This document shows, in pieces, positions 37,263 through 50,893 of a stretch of 64,000 bases of DNA. Each line of letters starts with the position of its first letter. Positions within the stretch are counted from its first letter, which is position 1. Below the pieces are notes generated by a model. That model searched no databases. It was not told where the DNA came from and saw only the letters and a program-made list of their open reading frames with translations. The stretch is from Sipunculus nudus (taxonomy: Eukaryota > Annelida > Sipuncula > Golfingiida > Sipunculidae), in assembly GCA_026874595.1 (NCBI GenBank), contig CM049310.1, forward strand, positions 34,351,558-34,415,557. The letters are read 5' to 3'. The position numbers and the translations under genes were made by a program.

Positions 37263-40200
37263 GGATGTGAGCCTAACCCTGAAACGGTCAGGATGGGGCT
37301 AGGTGACATGCTTGTGATGAGGGTTTTCTAGGACAGGAGCCTAACCCTGAAAGGTCAGGATGGGGCTAGGTGACATACTTGTTATGAGGGTTTTCTAGTA
37401 TATGAGTCTAACCCTGAAAAGGTCAGGATGGGACTAGGTGACATGCTTGTTATGAGGGTTTTCTAGGATATGAGCCTAACCTTGAAAAGGTCAGGATGGG
37501 GCAAGGTGACATGCTTGTGATGACGGATTTCTAGGATAGGAGCCTAACCCTGAAAAGGTCAGGATGGGGTTTTGCTCACATGCTTGTGATGAGGGTTTTC
37601 TAGGATATGGGCCTAACCCTGAAAAGGTCAGGATAGGGCTAGGTGACATGCTTGTTATGAGGGTTTTCAAGGATATGAGTCTAACCCTGAAAAGGACAGG
37701 ATGGGGCTAGGTGACATGCTTGTGATGAGGGTTTTCTAGGACAGGAGCCTAACCCTGAAAAGGTCAGGATAAGGCTAGGTGACATGCTTGTGATGAGGGT
37801 TTTCTAGGACAGGAGCCTAACCCTGAAAAGGTCAGGATGGGGTTTTGGTCACATGCTTGTGATGGGGGTTTTCTAGGATATGAGCCTAACCCTGAAAAGG
37901 TCAGGATGGGGCTAGGTGACACGCTTGTGATGAGGGTTTTTTAGGATAGGAGCCTAACTCTGAAAAGGTCAGGATGGAGCTAGGTGACATGCTTGTGATG
38001 AGGGTTTTCTAGGATAGGAGCCTAACCCTGAAAAGGTCAGGATGGGGTTTTGGTCACATGCTTGTGATGAGGGTTTTCTAGGATATGAGTCTAACCCTGA
38101 AAAGGTCAGGATGGGGTTTTGGTCACATGCTTGTGATGAGGTTTTTCTAGGATATGAGTATAACCCTGAAAAGGTCAGGATGGGGTTTTGGTCATATGCT
38201 TGTTATGAGGGTTTTCTAGTATATGAGTCTAACCCTGAAAAGGTCAGGATGGGGCTAGGTGACATGCTTGTTATGAGGGTTTTCTAGGATATGAGCCTAA
38301 CCCTGAAAAGGTCAGGATGGGGCAAGGTGACATGCTTGTGATGACAGTTTTCTAGGATAGGAGCCTAACCCTGAAAAGGTCAGGATGGGGTTTTGGTCAC
38401 ATGCTTGTGATGAGGGTTTTCTAGGATATGAGTCTAACCCTGAAAAGGTCAGGATGGGGCTAGGTGACATGCTTGTTATGAGGGTTTTCTAGGATATGAG
38501 CCTAACCCTGAAAAGGTCAGGATGGGGCAAGGTGACATGCTTGTGATGATGGTTTTCTAGGATAGGAGCCTTACCCTGAAAAGGTCAGGATGGGGCTAGG
38601 TGACATGCTTGTGAAGAGGGTTTTCTAGGATATGAGTCTAACCTTGAAAAGGTCAGGATGGGGGTTTTGTCACATGCTTGTTATGAGGGTTTTTTTAGGA
38701 AATGAGCCTAACCCTAAAAAGGTCAGGATGGAGCTAGGTGCCATGCTTGTGAAGAGGGTTTTCTAGGATAGGAGCCTAACTCTGAAAAGGTCAGGATAGG
38801 GCTAAGTGACATGCTTGTGATGAGGTTCTTCTAGGATATGATCTTAACCCTGAAAAGGTCAGGATGGGGCTAGGTCACATGCTTGTGATGAGGGTTTTCT
38901 AGGATATGAGCTTAACCCTGAAAAGGTTAGAATGGGGCTAGGTAACATGCTTGTTATGAGGGTTTCTTAGGATATGAGCCTATACCTAAAATGTCAGGAT
39001 GGGGTTAGGTGACATGCTTGTGATGAGGGTTTTCTAGGATATGAGTCTAACCCTGAAAAGGTCAGGATGGGGATAGGTGACATGCTTGTGATGAGGTTTT
39101 CTAGGACATGAGCCTAACCCTGAAAAGGTCAGGATGGGACTAGCTCACATGCTTGTGATGAGGGTTTTCTAGGACATGAGCCTATACCTGAAAAGGTCAG
39201 GATGGGGCTAGGTGACATGTATGCTTGTGATGAGGGTTTTCTAGGATATGAGCCTAACCCTGAAAAGGTCAGGATGGGGCTAGGTGACATGCTTGTAATG
39301 AGGGTTTTTCTATGATATGAGCTTTACCCTTAAAAGGTCAGGATGGGGCTAGGTGACATGCTTGTAATGAGGGATTTTCAATGACATGAGCTTTACCCTA
39401 AAAAGGTCAGGATAGGGCTAGGAGACATGCTTGTAATGAGGGTTTTTCTATGATATGAGCTTTACCCTTAAAAGGGCAGGATGGGGCTAGGTGACATGCT
39501 TGTAATGAGGGTTTTTCTATGATATGAGCTTTACTCTGAAAAGGTCAGGATGGGGCTAGGTGACATGCTTGTGATAAGGGTTTTCTAGGATATGAGTCTA
39601 ACCCTTAAAAGGTCAGGATGGGGCTAGGTGACATGCTTTTGATGAGGCTTTTACTAGGATATGAGCTTTACCCTTAAAAGGTCAGGATGGGGATAGGTGA
39701 CATCTATGCTTGTGATGAGAGTTTTCTAGGATATGAGCCTATACCTGAAAAGGTCAGGATGGGGCTAGGTGACATGCTTGTAATGAGGGTTTTTCTATGA
39801 TATGAGCTTTACCCTTAAAAGGTCAGGATGGGGATAGGTGACATGTTTGTGATGAGGTTTTTCTAGGATATGATCTTAACCCTGAAAAGGTCAGGATGGG
39901 GCTAGGTCACATGCTTGTGATGAGGGTTTTCTAGGATATGAGCTTAACCCTGAAAAGGTTAGAATGGGGCTAGGTAACATGCTTGTTATGAGGGTTTCTT
40001 AGGATATGAGCCTATACCTAAATGTCAGGATGGGGTTAGGTGACATGCTTGTGCTGAGGGTTTTCTAGGATAGGAGCCTAACCCTGAAAAGGTCAGGATG
40101 GGGTTTCGGTCACATGCTTGTGATGAGGGTTTTCTAGGATATGAGTCTAACCCTGAAAAGGTCAGGATGGGGTTTTGGTCACATGCTTGTGATGAGGGTT

Positions 40201-41760
40201 TCTAGGATATGAGCCTTACCTGAAAAGGTCAGGATGGGGCCAGGTGACATGCTTGTGATGAGGGTTTTCTAGGATGTGAGCCTAACCCTGAAACGGTCAG
40301 GATGGGGCTAGGTGACATGCTTGTGATGAGGGTTTTCTAGGACAGGAGCCTAACCCTGAAAGGTCAGGATGGGGCTAGGTGACATGCTTGTTATGAGGGT
40401 TTTCTAGTATATGAGTCTAACCCTGAAAAGGTCAGGATGGGACTAGGTGACATGCTTGTAATGAGGGTTTTCTAGGATATGAGCCTAACCTTGAAAAGGT
40501 CAGGATGGGGCAAGGTGACATGCTTGTGATGACGGTTTTCTAGGATAGGAGCCTAACCCTGAAAAGGTCAGGATGGGGTTTTGCTCACATGCTTGTGATG
40601 AGGGTTTTCTAGGATATGGGCCTAACCCTGAAAAGGTCAGGATAGGGCTAGGTGACATGCTTGTTATGAGGGTTTTCAAGGATATGAGTCTAACCCTGAA
40701 AAGGACAGGATGGGGCTAGGTGACATGCTTGTGATGAGGGTTTTCTAGGACAGGAGCCTAACCCTGAAAAGGTCAGGATAAGGCTAGGTGACATGCTTGT
40801 GATGAGGGTTTTCTAGGACAGGAGCCTAACCCTGAAAAGGTCAGGATGGGGTTTTGGTCACATGCTTGTGATGAGGGTTTTCTAGGATATGAGCCTAACC
40901 CTGAAAAGGTCAGGATGGGGCTAGGTGACACGCTTGTGATGAGGGTTTTTTAGGATAGGAGCCTAACTCTGAAAAGGTCAGGATGGAGCTAGGTGACATG
41001 CTTGTGATGAGGGTTTTCTAGGATAGGAGCCTAACCCTGAAAAGGTCAGGATGGGGTTTTGGTCACATGCTTGTGATGAGGGTTTTCTAGGATATGAGTC
41101 TAACCCTGAAAAGGTCAGGATGGGGTTTTGGTCACATGCTTGTGATGAGGTTTTTCTAGGATATGAATCTAACCCTGAAAAGGTCAGGATGGGGTTTTGG
41201 TCATATGCTTGTTATGAGGGTTTTCTAGTATATGAGTCTAACCCTGAAAAGGTCAGGATGGGGCTAGGTGACATGCTTGTTATGAGGGTTTTCTAGGATA
41301 TGAGCCTAACCCTGAAAAGGTCAGGATGGGGCAAGGTGACATGCTTGTGATGACAGTTTTCTAGGATAGGAGCCTAACCCTGAAAAGGTCAGGATGGGGT
41401 TTTGGTCACATGCTTGTGATGAGGGTTTTCTAGGATATGAGTCTAACCCTGAAAAGGTCAGGATGGGGCTAGGTGACATGCTTGTTATGAGGGTTTTCTA
41501 GGATATGAGCCTAACCCTGAAAAGGTCAGGATGGGGCAAGGTGACATGCTTGTGATGATGGTTTTCTAGGATAGGAGCCTAACCCTGAAAAGGTCAGGAT
41601 GGGGCTAGGTGACATGCTTGTGAAGAGGGTTTTCTAGGATATGAGTCTAACCCTGAAAAGGTCAGGATGGGGGTTTTGTCACATGCTTGTTATGAGGGTT
41701 TTTTTAGGAAATGAGCCTAACCCTGAAAAGGTCAGGATGGAGCTAGGTGCCATGCTTGTG
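35875..41760 (+). repeat. Tandem duplication of an approximately 2.9-3.0 kb block
   Basis: About 35875-38815 corresponds to about 38816-41760. The offset is about 2939 at the left end and 3009 from about 36285 onward (38042/41051), because the left copy lacks one monomer. The unit overlaps the neighbouring 2677-bp and 4457-bp blocks, showing that duplication breakpoints moved from event to event. Confidence 0.8.
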
Positions 41761-44700
41761 ATGAGGGTTTTCTAGGATATGAGCCTATACCTGAAAGGTC
41801 AGGATGGGGCTAGGTAACATGTATGCTTGTGATGAGGGTTTTCTAGGATATGAGCCTAACCCTGAAAAGGTCAGGATGGGGGTTTGGTCACATGCTTGTA
41901 ATGAAGGTTTTTCTATGATATGAGCTTAACCCTTAAAAGATCAGGATGGGGCTAGGTGACATGCTTGTAATGAGGGTTTTTCTATGATATGAGCTTTACC
42001 CTGAAAAGGGTAGGATGGGGCTTGGTGACATGCTTGTAATGAGGGTTTTTCTATGATATGAGCTTTACTCTGAAAAGGTCAGGATGGGGATAGGTGACAT
42101 GCTTGTGATGAGTGTTTTCTAGGATATGAGTCTAACCCTTAAAAGGTCAGGATGGGGCTAGGTGACATGCTTGTGATGAGGGTTTTTCTATGATATGAGC
42201 TTTACCCTGAAAAGGTCAGGATGGGGATAGGTGACATGTATGTTTGGGATGAGGGTTTTCTAGCATATGAGCCTATACCTGAAAAGGTCAGGATGGGGCT
42301 AGGTGACATGCTTGTAATGAGGGTTTTTCTATGATATGAGCTTTACCCTTAAAAGGGTAGGATGGGGCTAGGTGACATGCTTGTAATGAGGGTTTTTCTA
42401 TGATATGAGCTTTACTCTGAAAAGGTCAGGATGGGGATAGGTGACATGCTTGTGATGAGTGTTTTCTAGGATATGAGTCTAACCCTTAAAAGGTCAGGAT
42501 GGGGCTAGGTGACATGCTTGTGATGAGGGTTTTTCTATGATATGAGCTTTACCCTTAAAAGGTCAGGATGGGGATAGGTGACATGTATGTTTGGGATGAG
42601 GGTTTTCTAGCATATGAGCCTATACCTGAAAAGGTCAGGATGGGGCTAGGTGACATGCTTGTAATGAGGGTTTTTCTATGATATGAGCTTTACCCTTAAA
42701 AGGTCAGGATGGGGATAGGTGACATGCTTGTGATGAGGTTTTTCTAGGATATGATCTTAACCCTGAAAAGGTCAGGATGGGGCTAGGTCACATGCTTGTG
42801 ATGAGGGTTTTCTAGGATATGAGCTTAACCCTGAAAAGGTTAGAATGGGGCTAGGTAACATGCTTGTTATGAGGGTTTCTTAGGATATGAGCCTATACCT
42901 AAAATGTCAGGATGGGGTTAGGTGACATGCTTGTGATGAGGGTTTTCTAGGATATGAGTCTAACCCTGAAAAGGTCAGGATGGGGATAGGTGACATGCTT
43001 GTGATGAGGTTTTCTAGGATATGAGCCTAACCCTGAAAAGGTCAGGATGGGGCTAGCTCACATGCTTGTGATGAGGGTTTTCTAGGATATGAGTCTAACC
43101 TTGAAAAGGTCAGGATGGGGGTTTTGTCACATGCTTGTTATGAGGGTTTTTTTAGGAAATGAGCCTAACCCTAAAAAGGTCAGGATGGAGCTAGGTGCCA
43201 TGCTTGTGAAGAGGGTTTTCTAGGATAGGAGCCTAACTCTGAAAAGGTCAGGATAGGGCTAAGTGACATGCTTGTGATGAGGTTCTTCTAGGATATGATC
43301 TTAACCCTGAAAAGGTCAGGATGGGGCTAGGTCACATGCTTGTGATGAGGGTTTTCTAGGATATGAGCTTAACCCTGAAAAGGTTAGAATGGGGCTAGGT
43401 AACATGCTTGTTATGAGGGTTTCTTAGGATATGAGCCTATACCTAAAATGTCAGGATGGGGTTAGGTGACATGCTTGTGATGAGGGTTTTCTAGGATATG
43501 AGTCTAACCCTGAAAAGGTCAGGATGGGGATAGGTGACATGCTTGTGATGAGGTTTTCTAGGACATGAGCCTAACCCTGAAAAGGTCAGGATGGGACTAG
43601 CTCACATGCTTGTGATGAGGGTTTTCTAGGACATGAGCCTATACCTGAAAAGGTCAGGATGGGGCTAGGTGACATGTATGCTTGTGATGAGGGTTTTCTA
43701 GGATATGAGCCTAACCCTGAAAAGGTCAGGATGGGGCTAGGTGACATGCTTGTAATGAGGGTTTTTCTATGATATGAGCTTTACCCTTAAAAGGTCAGGA
43801 TGGGGCTAGGTGACATGCTTGTAATGAGGGATTTTCTATGACATGAGCTTTACCCTAAAAAGGTCAGGATAGGGCTAGGAGACATGCTTGTAATGAGGGT
43901 TTTTCTATGATATGAGCTTTACCCTTAAAAGGGCAGGATGGGGCTAGGTGACATGCTTGTAATGAGGGTTTTTCTATGATATGAGCTTTACTCTGAAAAG
44001 GTCAGGATGGGGCTAGGTGACATGCTTGTGATAAGGGTTTTCTAGGATATGAGTCTAACCCTTAAAAGGTCAGGATGGGGCTAGGTGACATGCTTTTGAT
44101 GAGGCTTTTACTAGGATATGAGCTTTACCCTTAAAAGGTCAGGATGGGGATAGGTGACATCTATGCTTGTGATGAGGGTTTTCTAGGATATGAGCCTATA
44201 CCTGAAAAGGTCAGGATGGGGCTAGGTGACATGCTTGTAATGAGGGTTTTTCTATGATATGAGCTTTACCCTTAAAAGGTCAGGATGGGGATAGGTGACA
44301 TGTTTGTGATGAGGTTTTTCTAGGATATGATCTTAACCCTGAAAAGGTCAGGATGGGGCTAGGTCACATGCTTGTGATGAGGGTTTTCTAGGATATGAGC
44401 TTAACCCTGAAAAGGTTAGAATGGGGCTAGGTAACATGCTTGTTATGAGGGTTTCTTAGGATATGAGCCTATACCTAAATGTCAGGATGGGGTTAGGTGA
44501 CATGCTTGTGCTGAGGGTTTTCTAGGATAGGAGCCTAACCCTGAAAAGGTCAGGATGGGGTTTCGGTCACATGCTTGTGATGAGGGTTTTCTAGGATATG
44601 AGTCTAACCCTGAAAAGGTCAGGATGGGGTTTTGGTCACATGCTTGTGATGAGGGTTTCTAGGATATGAGCCTTACCTGAAAAGGTCAGGATGGGGCCAG

Positions 44701-47545
44701 GTGACATGCTTGTGATGAGGGTTTTCTAGGATGTGAGCCTAACCCTGAAACGGTCAGGATGGGGCTAGGTGACATGCTTGTGATGAGGGTTTTCTAGGAC
44801 AGGAGCCTAACCCTGAAAGGTCAGGATGGGGCTAGGTGACATGCTTGTTATGAGGGTTTTCTAGTATATGAGTCTAACCCTGAAAAGGTCAGGATGGGAC
44901 TAGGTGACATGCTTGTAATGAGGGTTTTCTAGGATATGAGCCTAACCTTGAAAAGGTCAGGATGGGGCAAGGTGACATGCTTGTGATGACGGTTTTCTAG
45001 GATAGGAGCCTAACCCTGAAAAGGTCAGGATGGGGTTTTGCTCACATGCTTGTGATGAGGGTTTTCTAGGATATGGGCCTAACCCTGAAAAGGTCAGGAT
45101 AGGGCTAGGTGACATGCTTGTTATGAGGGTTTTCAAGGATATGAGTCTAACCCTGAAAAGGACAGGATGGGGCTAGGTGACATGCTTGTGATGAGGGTTT
45201 TCTAGGACAGGAGCCTAACCCTGAAAAGGTCAGGATAAGGCTAGGTGACATGCTTGTGATGAGGGTTTTCTAGGACAGGAGCCTAACCCTGAAAAGGTCA
45301 GGATGGGGTTTTGGTCACATGCTTGTGATGAGGGTTTTCTAGGATATGAGCCTAACCCTGAAAAGGTCAGGATGGGGCTAGGTGACACGCTTGTGATGAG
45401 GGTTTTTTAGGATAGGAGCCTAACTCTGAAAAGGTCAGGATGGAGCTAGGTGACATGCTTGTGATGAGGGTTTTCTAGGATAGGAGCCTAACCCTGAAAA
45501 GGTCAGGATGGGGTTTTGGTCACATGCTTGTGATGAGGGTTTTCTAGGATATGAGTCTAACCCTGAAAAGGTCAGGATGGGGTTTTGGTCACATGCTTGT
45601 GATGAGGTTTTTCTAGGATATGAGTCTAACCCTGAAAAGGTCAGGATGGGGCTAGGTCACATGCTTGTGATGAGGGTTTTCTAGTATATGAGTCTAACCC
45701 TGAAAAGGTCAGGATGGGGCTAGGTGACATGCTTGTTATGAGGGTTTTCTAGGATATGAGCCTAACCCTGAAAAGGTCAGGATGGGGCAAGGTGACATGC
45801 TTGTGATGACAGTTTTCTAGGATAGGAGCCTAACCCTGAAAAGGTCAGGATGGGGTTTTGGTCACATGCTTGTGAAGAGGGTTTTCTAGGATATGAGTCT
45901 AACCCTGAAAAGGTCAGGATGGGGCTAGGTGACATGCTTGTTATGAGGGTTTTCTAGGATATGAGCCTAACCCTGAAAAGGTCAGGATGGGGCAAGGTGA
46001 CATGCTTGTGATGATGGTTTTCTAGGATAGGAGCCTAACCCTGAAAAGGTCAGGATGGGGCTAGGTGACATGCTTGTGAAGAGGGTTTTCTAGGATATGA
46101 GTCTAACCCTGAAAAGGTCAGGATGGGGGTTTTGTCACATGCTTGTTATGAGGGTTTTTTTAGGAAATGAGCCTAACCCTGAAAAGGTCAGGATGGAGCT
46201 AGGTGCCATGCTTGTGATGAGGGTTTTCTAGGATATGAGCCTATACCTGAAAGGTCAGGATGGGGCTAGGTAACATGTATGCTTGTGATGAGGGTTTTCT
46301 AGGATATGAGCCTAACCCTGAAAAGGTCAGGATGGGGGTTTGGTCACATGCTTGTAATGAAGGTTTTTCTATGATATGAGCTTAACCCTTAAAAGATCAG
46401 GATGGGGCTAGGTGACATGCTTGTAATGAGGGTTTTTCTATGATATGAGCTTTACCCTGAAAAGGGTAGGATGGGGCTTGGTGACATGCTTGTAATGAGG
46501 GTTTTTCTATGATATGAGCTTTACTCTGAAAAGGTCAGGATGGGGATAGGTGACATGCTTGTGATGAGTGTTTTCTAGGATATGAGTCTAACCCTTAAAA
46601 GGTCAGGATGGGGCTAGGTGACATGCTTGTGATGAGGGTTTTTCTATGATATGAGCTTTACCCTGAAAAGGTCAGGATGGGGATAGGTGACATGTATGTT
46701 TGGGATGAGGGTTTTCTAGCATATGAGCCTATACCTGAAAAGGTCAGGATGGGGCTAGGTGACATGCTTGTAATGAGGGTTTTTCTATGATATGAGCTTT
46801 ACCCTTAAAAGGGTAGGATGGGGCTAGGTGACATGCTTGTAATGAGGGTTTTTCTATGATATGAGCTTTACTCTGAAAAGGTCAGGATGGGGATAGGTGA
46901 CATGCTTGTGATGAGTGTTTTCTAGGATATGAGTCTAACCCTTAAAAGGTCAGGATGGGGCTAGGTGACATGCTTGTGATGAGGGTTTTTCTATGATATG
47001 AGCTTTACCCTGAAAAGGTCAGGATGGGGATAGGTGACATGTATGTTTGGGATGAGGGTTTTCTAGCATATGAGCCTATACCTGAAAAGGTCAGGATGGG
47101 GCTAGGTGACATGCTTGTAATGAGGGTTTTTCTATGATATGAGCTTTACCCTTAAAAGGTCAGGATGGGGATAGGTGACATGCTTGTGATGAGGTTTTTC
47201 TAGGATATGATCTTAACCCTGAAAAGGTCAGGATGGGGCTAGGTCACATGCTTGTGATGAGGGTTTTCTAGGATATGAGCTTAACCCTGAAAAGGTTAGA
47301 ATGGGGCTAGGTAACATGCTTGTTATGAGGGTTTCTTAGGATATGAGCCTATACCTAAAATGTCAGGATGGGGTTAGGTGACATGCTTGTGATGAGGGTT
47401 TTCTAGGATATGAGTCTAACCCTGAAAAGGTCAGGATGGGGATAGGTGACATGCTTGTGATGAGGTTTTCTAGGATATGAGCCTAACCCTGAAAAGGTCA
47501 GGATGGGGCTAGCTCACATGCTTGTGATGAGGGTTTTCTAGGATA
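38641..47545 (+). repeat. Tandem duplication of a 4457-bp block
   Basis: About 38641-43097 is repeated at about 43098-47545. The offset of 4457 was checked at CTTGAAAAGGTCAGGATGGG (38643/43100) and at the CTAAATGTCAGG landmark (40019/44476). Rare changes shared by both copies include GGGGTTTCGGTCACATG and GCTTTTACTAGG. A local change near 45630, where one GGTCATATG monomer is replaced, marks a later event in copy two only. Confidence 0.85.
42125..42820 (+). repeat. Short tandem duplication, period 348 bp (five monomers)
   Basis: The distinctive TGTTTGGGATGAGGG variant occurs at 42241 and 42589, with the same five surrounding monomers in the same order. The 4457-bp duplication carried the same doublet to about 46700-47050. 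The doublet is therefore older than that event. Confidence 0.8.
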
Positions 47546-50500
47546 TGAGCCTATACCTGAAAAGGTCAGGATGGGGCTAGGTGACATGTATGCTTGAGAT
47601 GAGGGTTTTCTAGGATATGAGCCTAACCCTGAAAAGGTCAGGATTGGGCTAGGTGACATGCTTGTAATGAGGGTTTTTCTATGATATGAGCTTTACCCTT
47701 AAAAGGTCAGGATGGGACTAGGTCACATGCTTGTAATGAGGGTTTTTCTATGACATGAGCTTTACCCTTAAAAGGTCAGGATGGGGCTAGGAGACATGCT
47801 TGTAATGAGGGTTTTTCTATGATATGAGCTTTACCTTTAAAAGGGCAGGATGGGGCTAGGTGACATGCTTGTAATGAGGGTTTTTCTATGATATGAGCTT
47901 TACTCAGAAAAGGTCAGGATGGGGCTAGGTGATATGCTTGTGATAAGGGTTTTCTAGGATATGAGTCTAACCCTTAAAAGGTCAGGATGGGGCTAGGTGA
48001 CATGCTTGTGATGAGGGTTTTTCTAGGATATGAGCTTTACCCTGAAAAGGTCAGGATGGGGATAGGTGACATCTATGCTTGTGATGGGGGTTTTCTAGGA
48101 TATGAGCCTATACCTGAAAAGGTCAGGATGGGGCTAGGTGACATGCTTGTAATGAGGGTTTTCCTATGATATGAGCTTTACCCTTAAAAGGTGAGGATGG
48201 GGATAGGTGACATGCTTGTGATGAGGTTCTTCTAGGATATGAGCTTAACCCTGAAAAGATCAGGATGGGGCTAGGTCACATGCTTGTGATGAGGGTTTTC
48301 TAGGATATTAGCTTAACCCTGAAAAGGTCAGAATGGGGCTAGGTGATATGCTTGTTTTGAGGGTTTTCTAGGATATGAGACTATACCTGAAAAGGTCAGG
48401 ATGCGGCTAGCTCACATGCTTGTGATAAGGGTTTTCTAGGATATGAGCTTAACCCTGGAAAGGTCGTGATGGGACTAGGTCACATGCTTGTTATGAGGGT
48501 TTTCTAGGATATGAGCTTAACCCTGAAAAGGTCAGGATAGGGCTAAGTGACATGCTTGTGATGAGGGTTTTCTAGGATATGAGCCTATACCTGAAAAGGG
48601 CAGGATGGGGCTAGGTGACATGCTTGTAATGAGGGTTTTTCTATTATATGAGCTTTAATCTGAAAAGGTCAGGATGGGGATAGGTGACATGCTTGTGATG
48701 AGGTTTTTCTAGGATATGATCTTAACCCTGAAAAGGTCAGGATGGGGCTAGGTCACATGCTTGTGATGAGGGTTTTCTAGGATATGAGCCTAACCCTGAA
48801 AAGGTTAGAATGGGGCTAGGTAACATGCTTGTTATGAGGGTTTCTTAGGATATGAGCCTATACCTAAAATGTCAGGATGGGGTTAGGTGACATGCTTGTG
48901 ATGAGGGTTTTCTAGGATATGAGTCTAACCCTGAAAAGGTCAGGATGGGGATAGGTGACATGCTTGTGATGAGGTTTTCTAGGACATGAGCCTAACCCTG
49001 AAAAGGTCAGGATGGGGCTAGCTCACATGCTTGTGATGAGGGTTTTCTAGGATATGAGCCTAACCCTGAAAAGGTCAGGATGGGGCTAGGTGACATGCTT
49101 GTAATGAGGGTTTTTCTATGATATGAGCTTTACCCTTAAAAGGTCAGGATGGGGCTAGGTGACATGCTTGTAATGAGGGTTTTTCTATGGCATGAGCTTT
49201 ACCCTTAAAAGGTCAGGATGGGGCTAGGAGACATGCTTGTAATGAGGGTTTTTCTATGATATGAGCTTTACCCTTAAAAGGGCAGGATGGGGCTAGGTGA
49301 CATGCTTGTAATGAGGGTTTTTCTATGATATGAGCTTTACTCTGAAAAGGTCAGGATGGGGCTAGGTGACATGCTTGTGATAAGGGTTTTCTAGGATATG
49401 AGTCTAACCCTTAAAAGGTCAGGATGGGGCTAGGTGACATGCTTGTGATGAGGGTTTTTCTAGGATATGAGCTTTACCCTTAAAAGGTCAGGATGGGGAT
49501 AGGTGACATCTATGCTTGTGATGAGGGTTTTTCTAGGATATGAGCCTATACTTGAAAAGGTCAGGATGGGGCTAGGTGACATGCTTGTAATGAGGTTTTT
49601 TCTATGATATGAGCTTTACCCTTAAAAGGTGAGGATGGGGATAGGTGACATTCTTGTGATGAGTTTCTTCTAGGATATGAGCTTAACCCTGAAAAGGTCA
49701 GGATGGGGCTAGGTCACAAGCTTGTGATGAGGGTTTTCTAGGATATGAGCTTAACCCTGAAAAGGTCAGAATGGGGCTAGGTGACATGCTTGTTATGAGG
49801 GTTTACTAGGATATGAGCTTAACCCTGAAAAGGTCAGGATAGGGCTAAGTGACATGCTTGTGATGAGGGTTTTCTAGGATATAAGCCTATACCTGAAAAG
49901 GGCAGGATGGGGCTAGGTGACATGCTTGTAATGAGGGTTTTTCTATTATATGAGCTTTAATCTGAAAAGTTCAGGATGGGGCTAGGTGACATGCTTGTGT
50001 CGAGGGTTTTCTAGGATATGAGCCTAACCCTGAAAAGGTAAGGATGGGGCTAGGTGACATGCTTGTGATGAGGGTTTTCTAGGAAATGAGCCTAACCCTT
50101 AAAAGGTCAGGATGGGGCTAGGTGACATGCTTGTGATGAGGGTTTTTCTATGATATGAGCCTAACCCTTAAAAGGTCAGGATGGGGCTAGGTGACATGCT
50201 TGTGATGAGGGTTTTTCTATGATATGAGCTTTACCCTGAAAAGGTCAGGATGGGGATAGGTGACATGCTTGTGATGAGGTTTTCTAGGATATGAGCCTAA
50301 CCCTGAAAAGGTCAGGATGGGGTTAGCTCACATGCTTGTGATGAGGGTTTTCTAGGATATAAGCCTATACCTGAAAAGGTCAGGATGGGGCTAGGTGACA
50401 TGTATGCTTGTGATGAGGTTTTCTAGGATATGAGCTTAACCCTGAAAAGGTCAGGATAGGGCTAAGTGACATGCTTGTGATGAAGGTTTTCTAGGATATG

Positions 50501-50893
50501 AGCCTATACCTGAAAAGGTCAGGATGGGGCTAGGTGACATGCTTGTGATGAGGTTTTTCTATGATATGAGCTGTGCTCTGAAAAGGTCAGGATGGGGATA
50601 TGTGACATGCTTGTAATGAGGGTTTTCTAGGATATGAGCCTTACCTGAAAAGGTCAGGATTGGGCTAGGTGACATGCTTGTGTTGAGGGTTTTCTAGGAT
50701 ATGAGCCTAACCCTGAAAATGTAAGGATGGGGCTAGGTGACATGCTTGTGATGAGGGTTTTCTAGGATATGAGTCTAACCCTGAAAAGGTCAGGATGGGG
50801 CTAGCTCACATGCTTGTGATGAGGGTTTTCTAGGATATGAGCTTAACCCTGAAAAGGTCAGGATGGGGCTAGGTGACATGCTTGTGATGAGGG

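Larger units (their letters stand above)
30543..50893 (+). repeat. Satellite array, right arm
   Basis: The same monomer family and orientation as the left arm, resuming exactly at the target duplication. All variant classes of the left arm recur. The array is again a mosaic of tandemly duplicated blocks, listed separately. The last monomer close to consensus ends at about 50893; beyond it similarity falls sharply. From about 49980 to the end the monomers are less ordered and hold more private variants than in the centre, as expected near an array edge. Confidence 0.98.
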
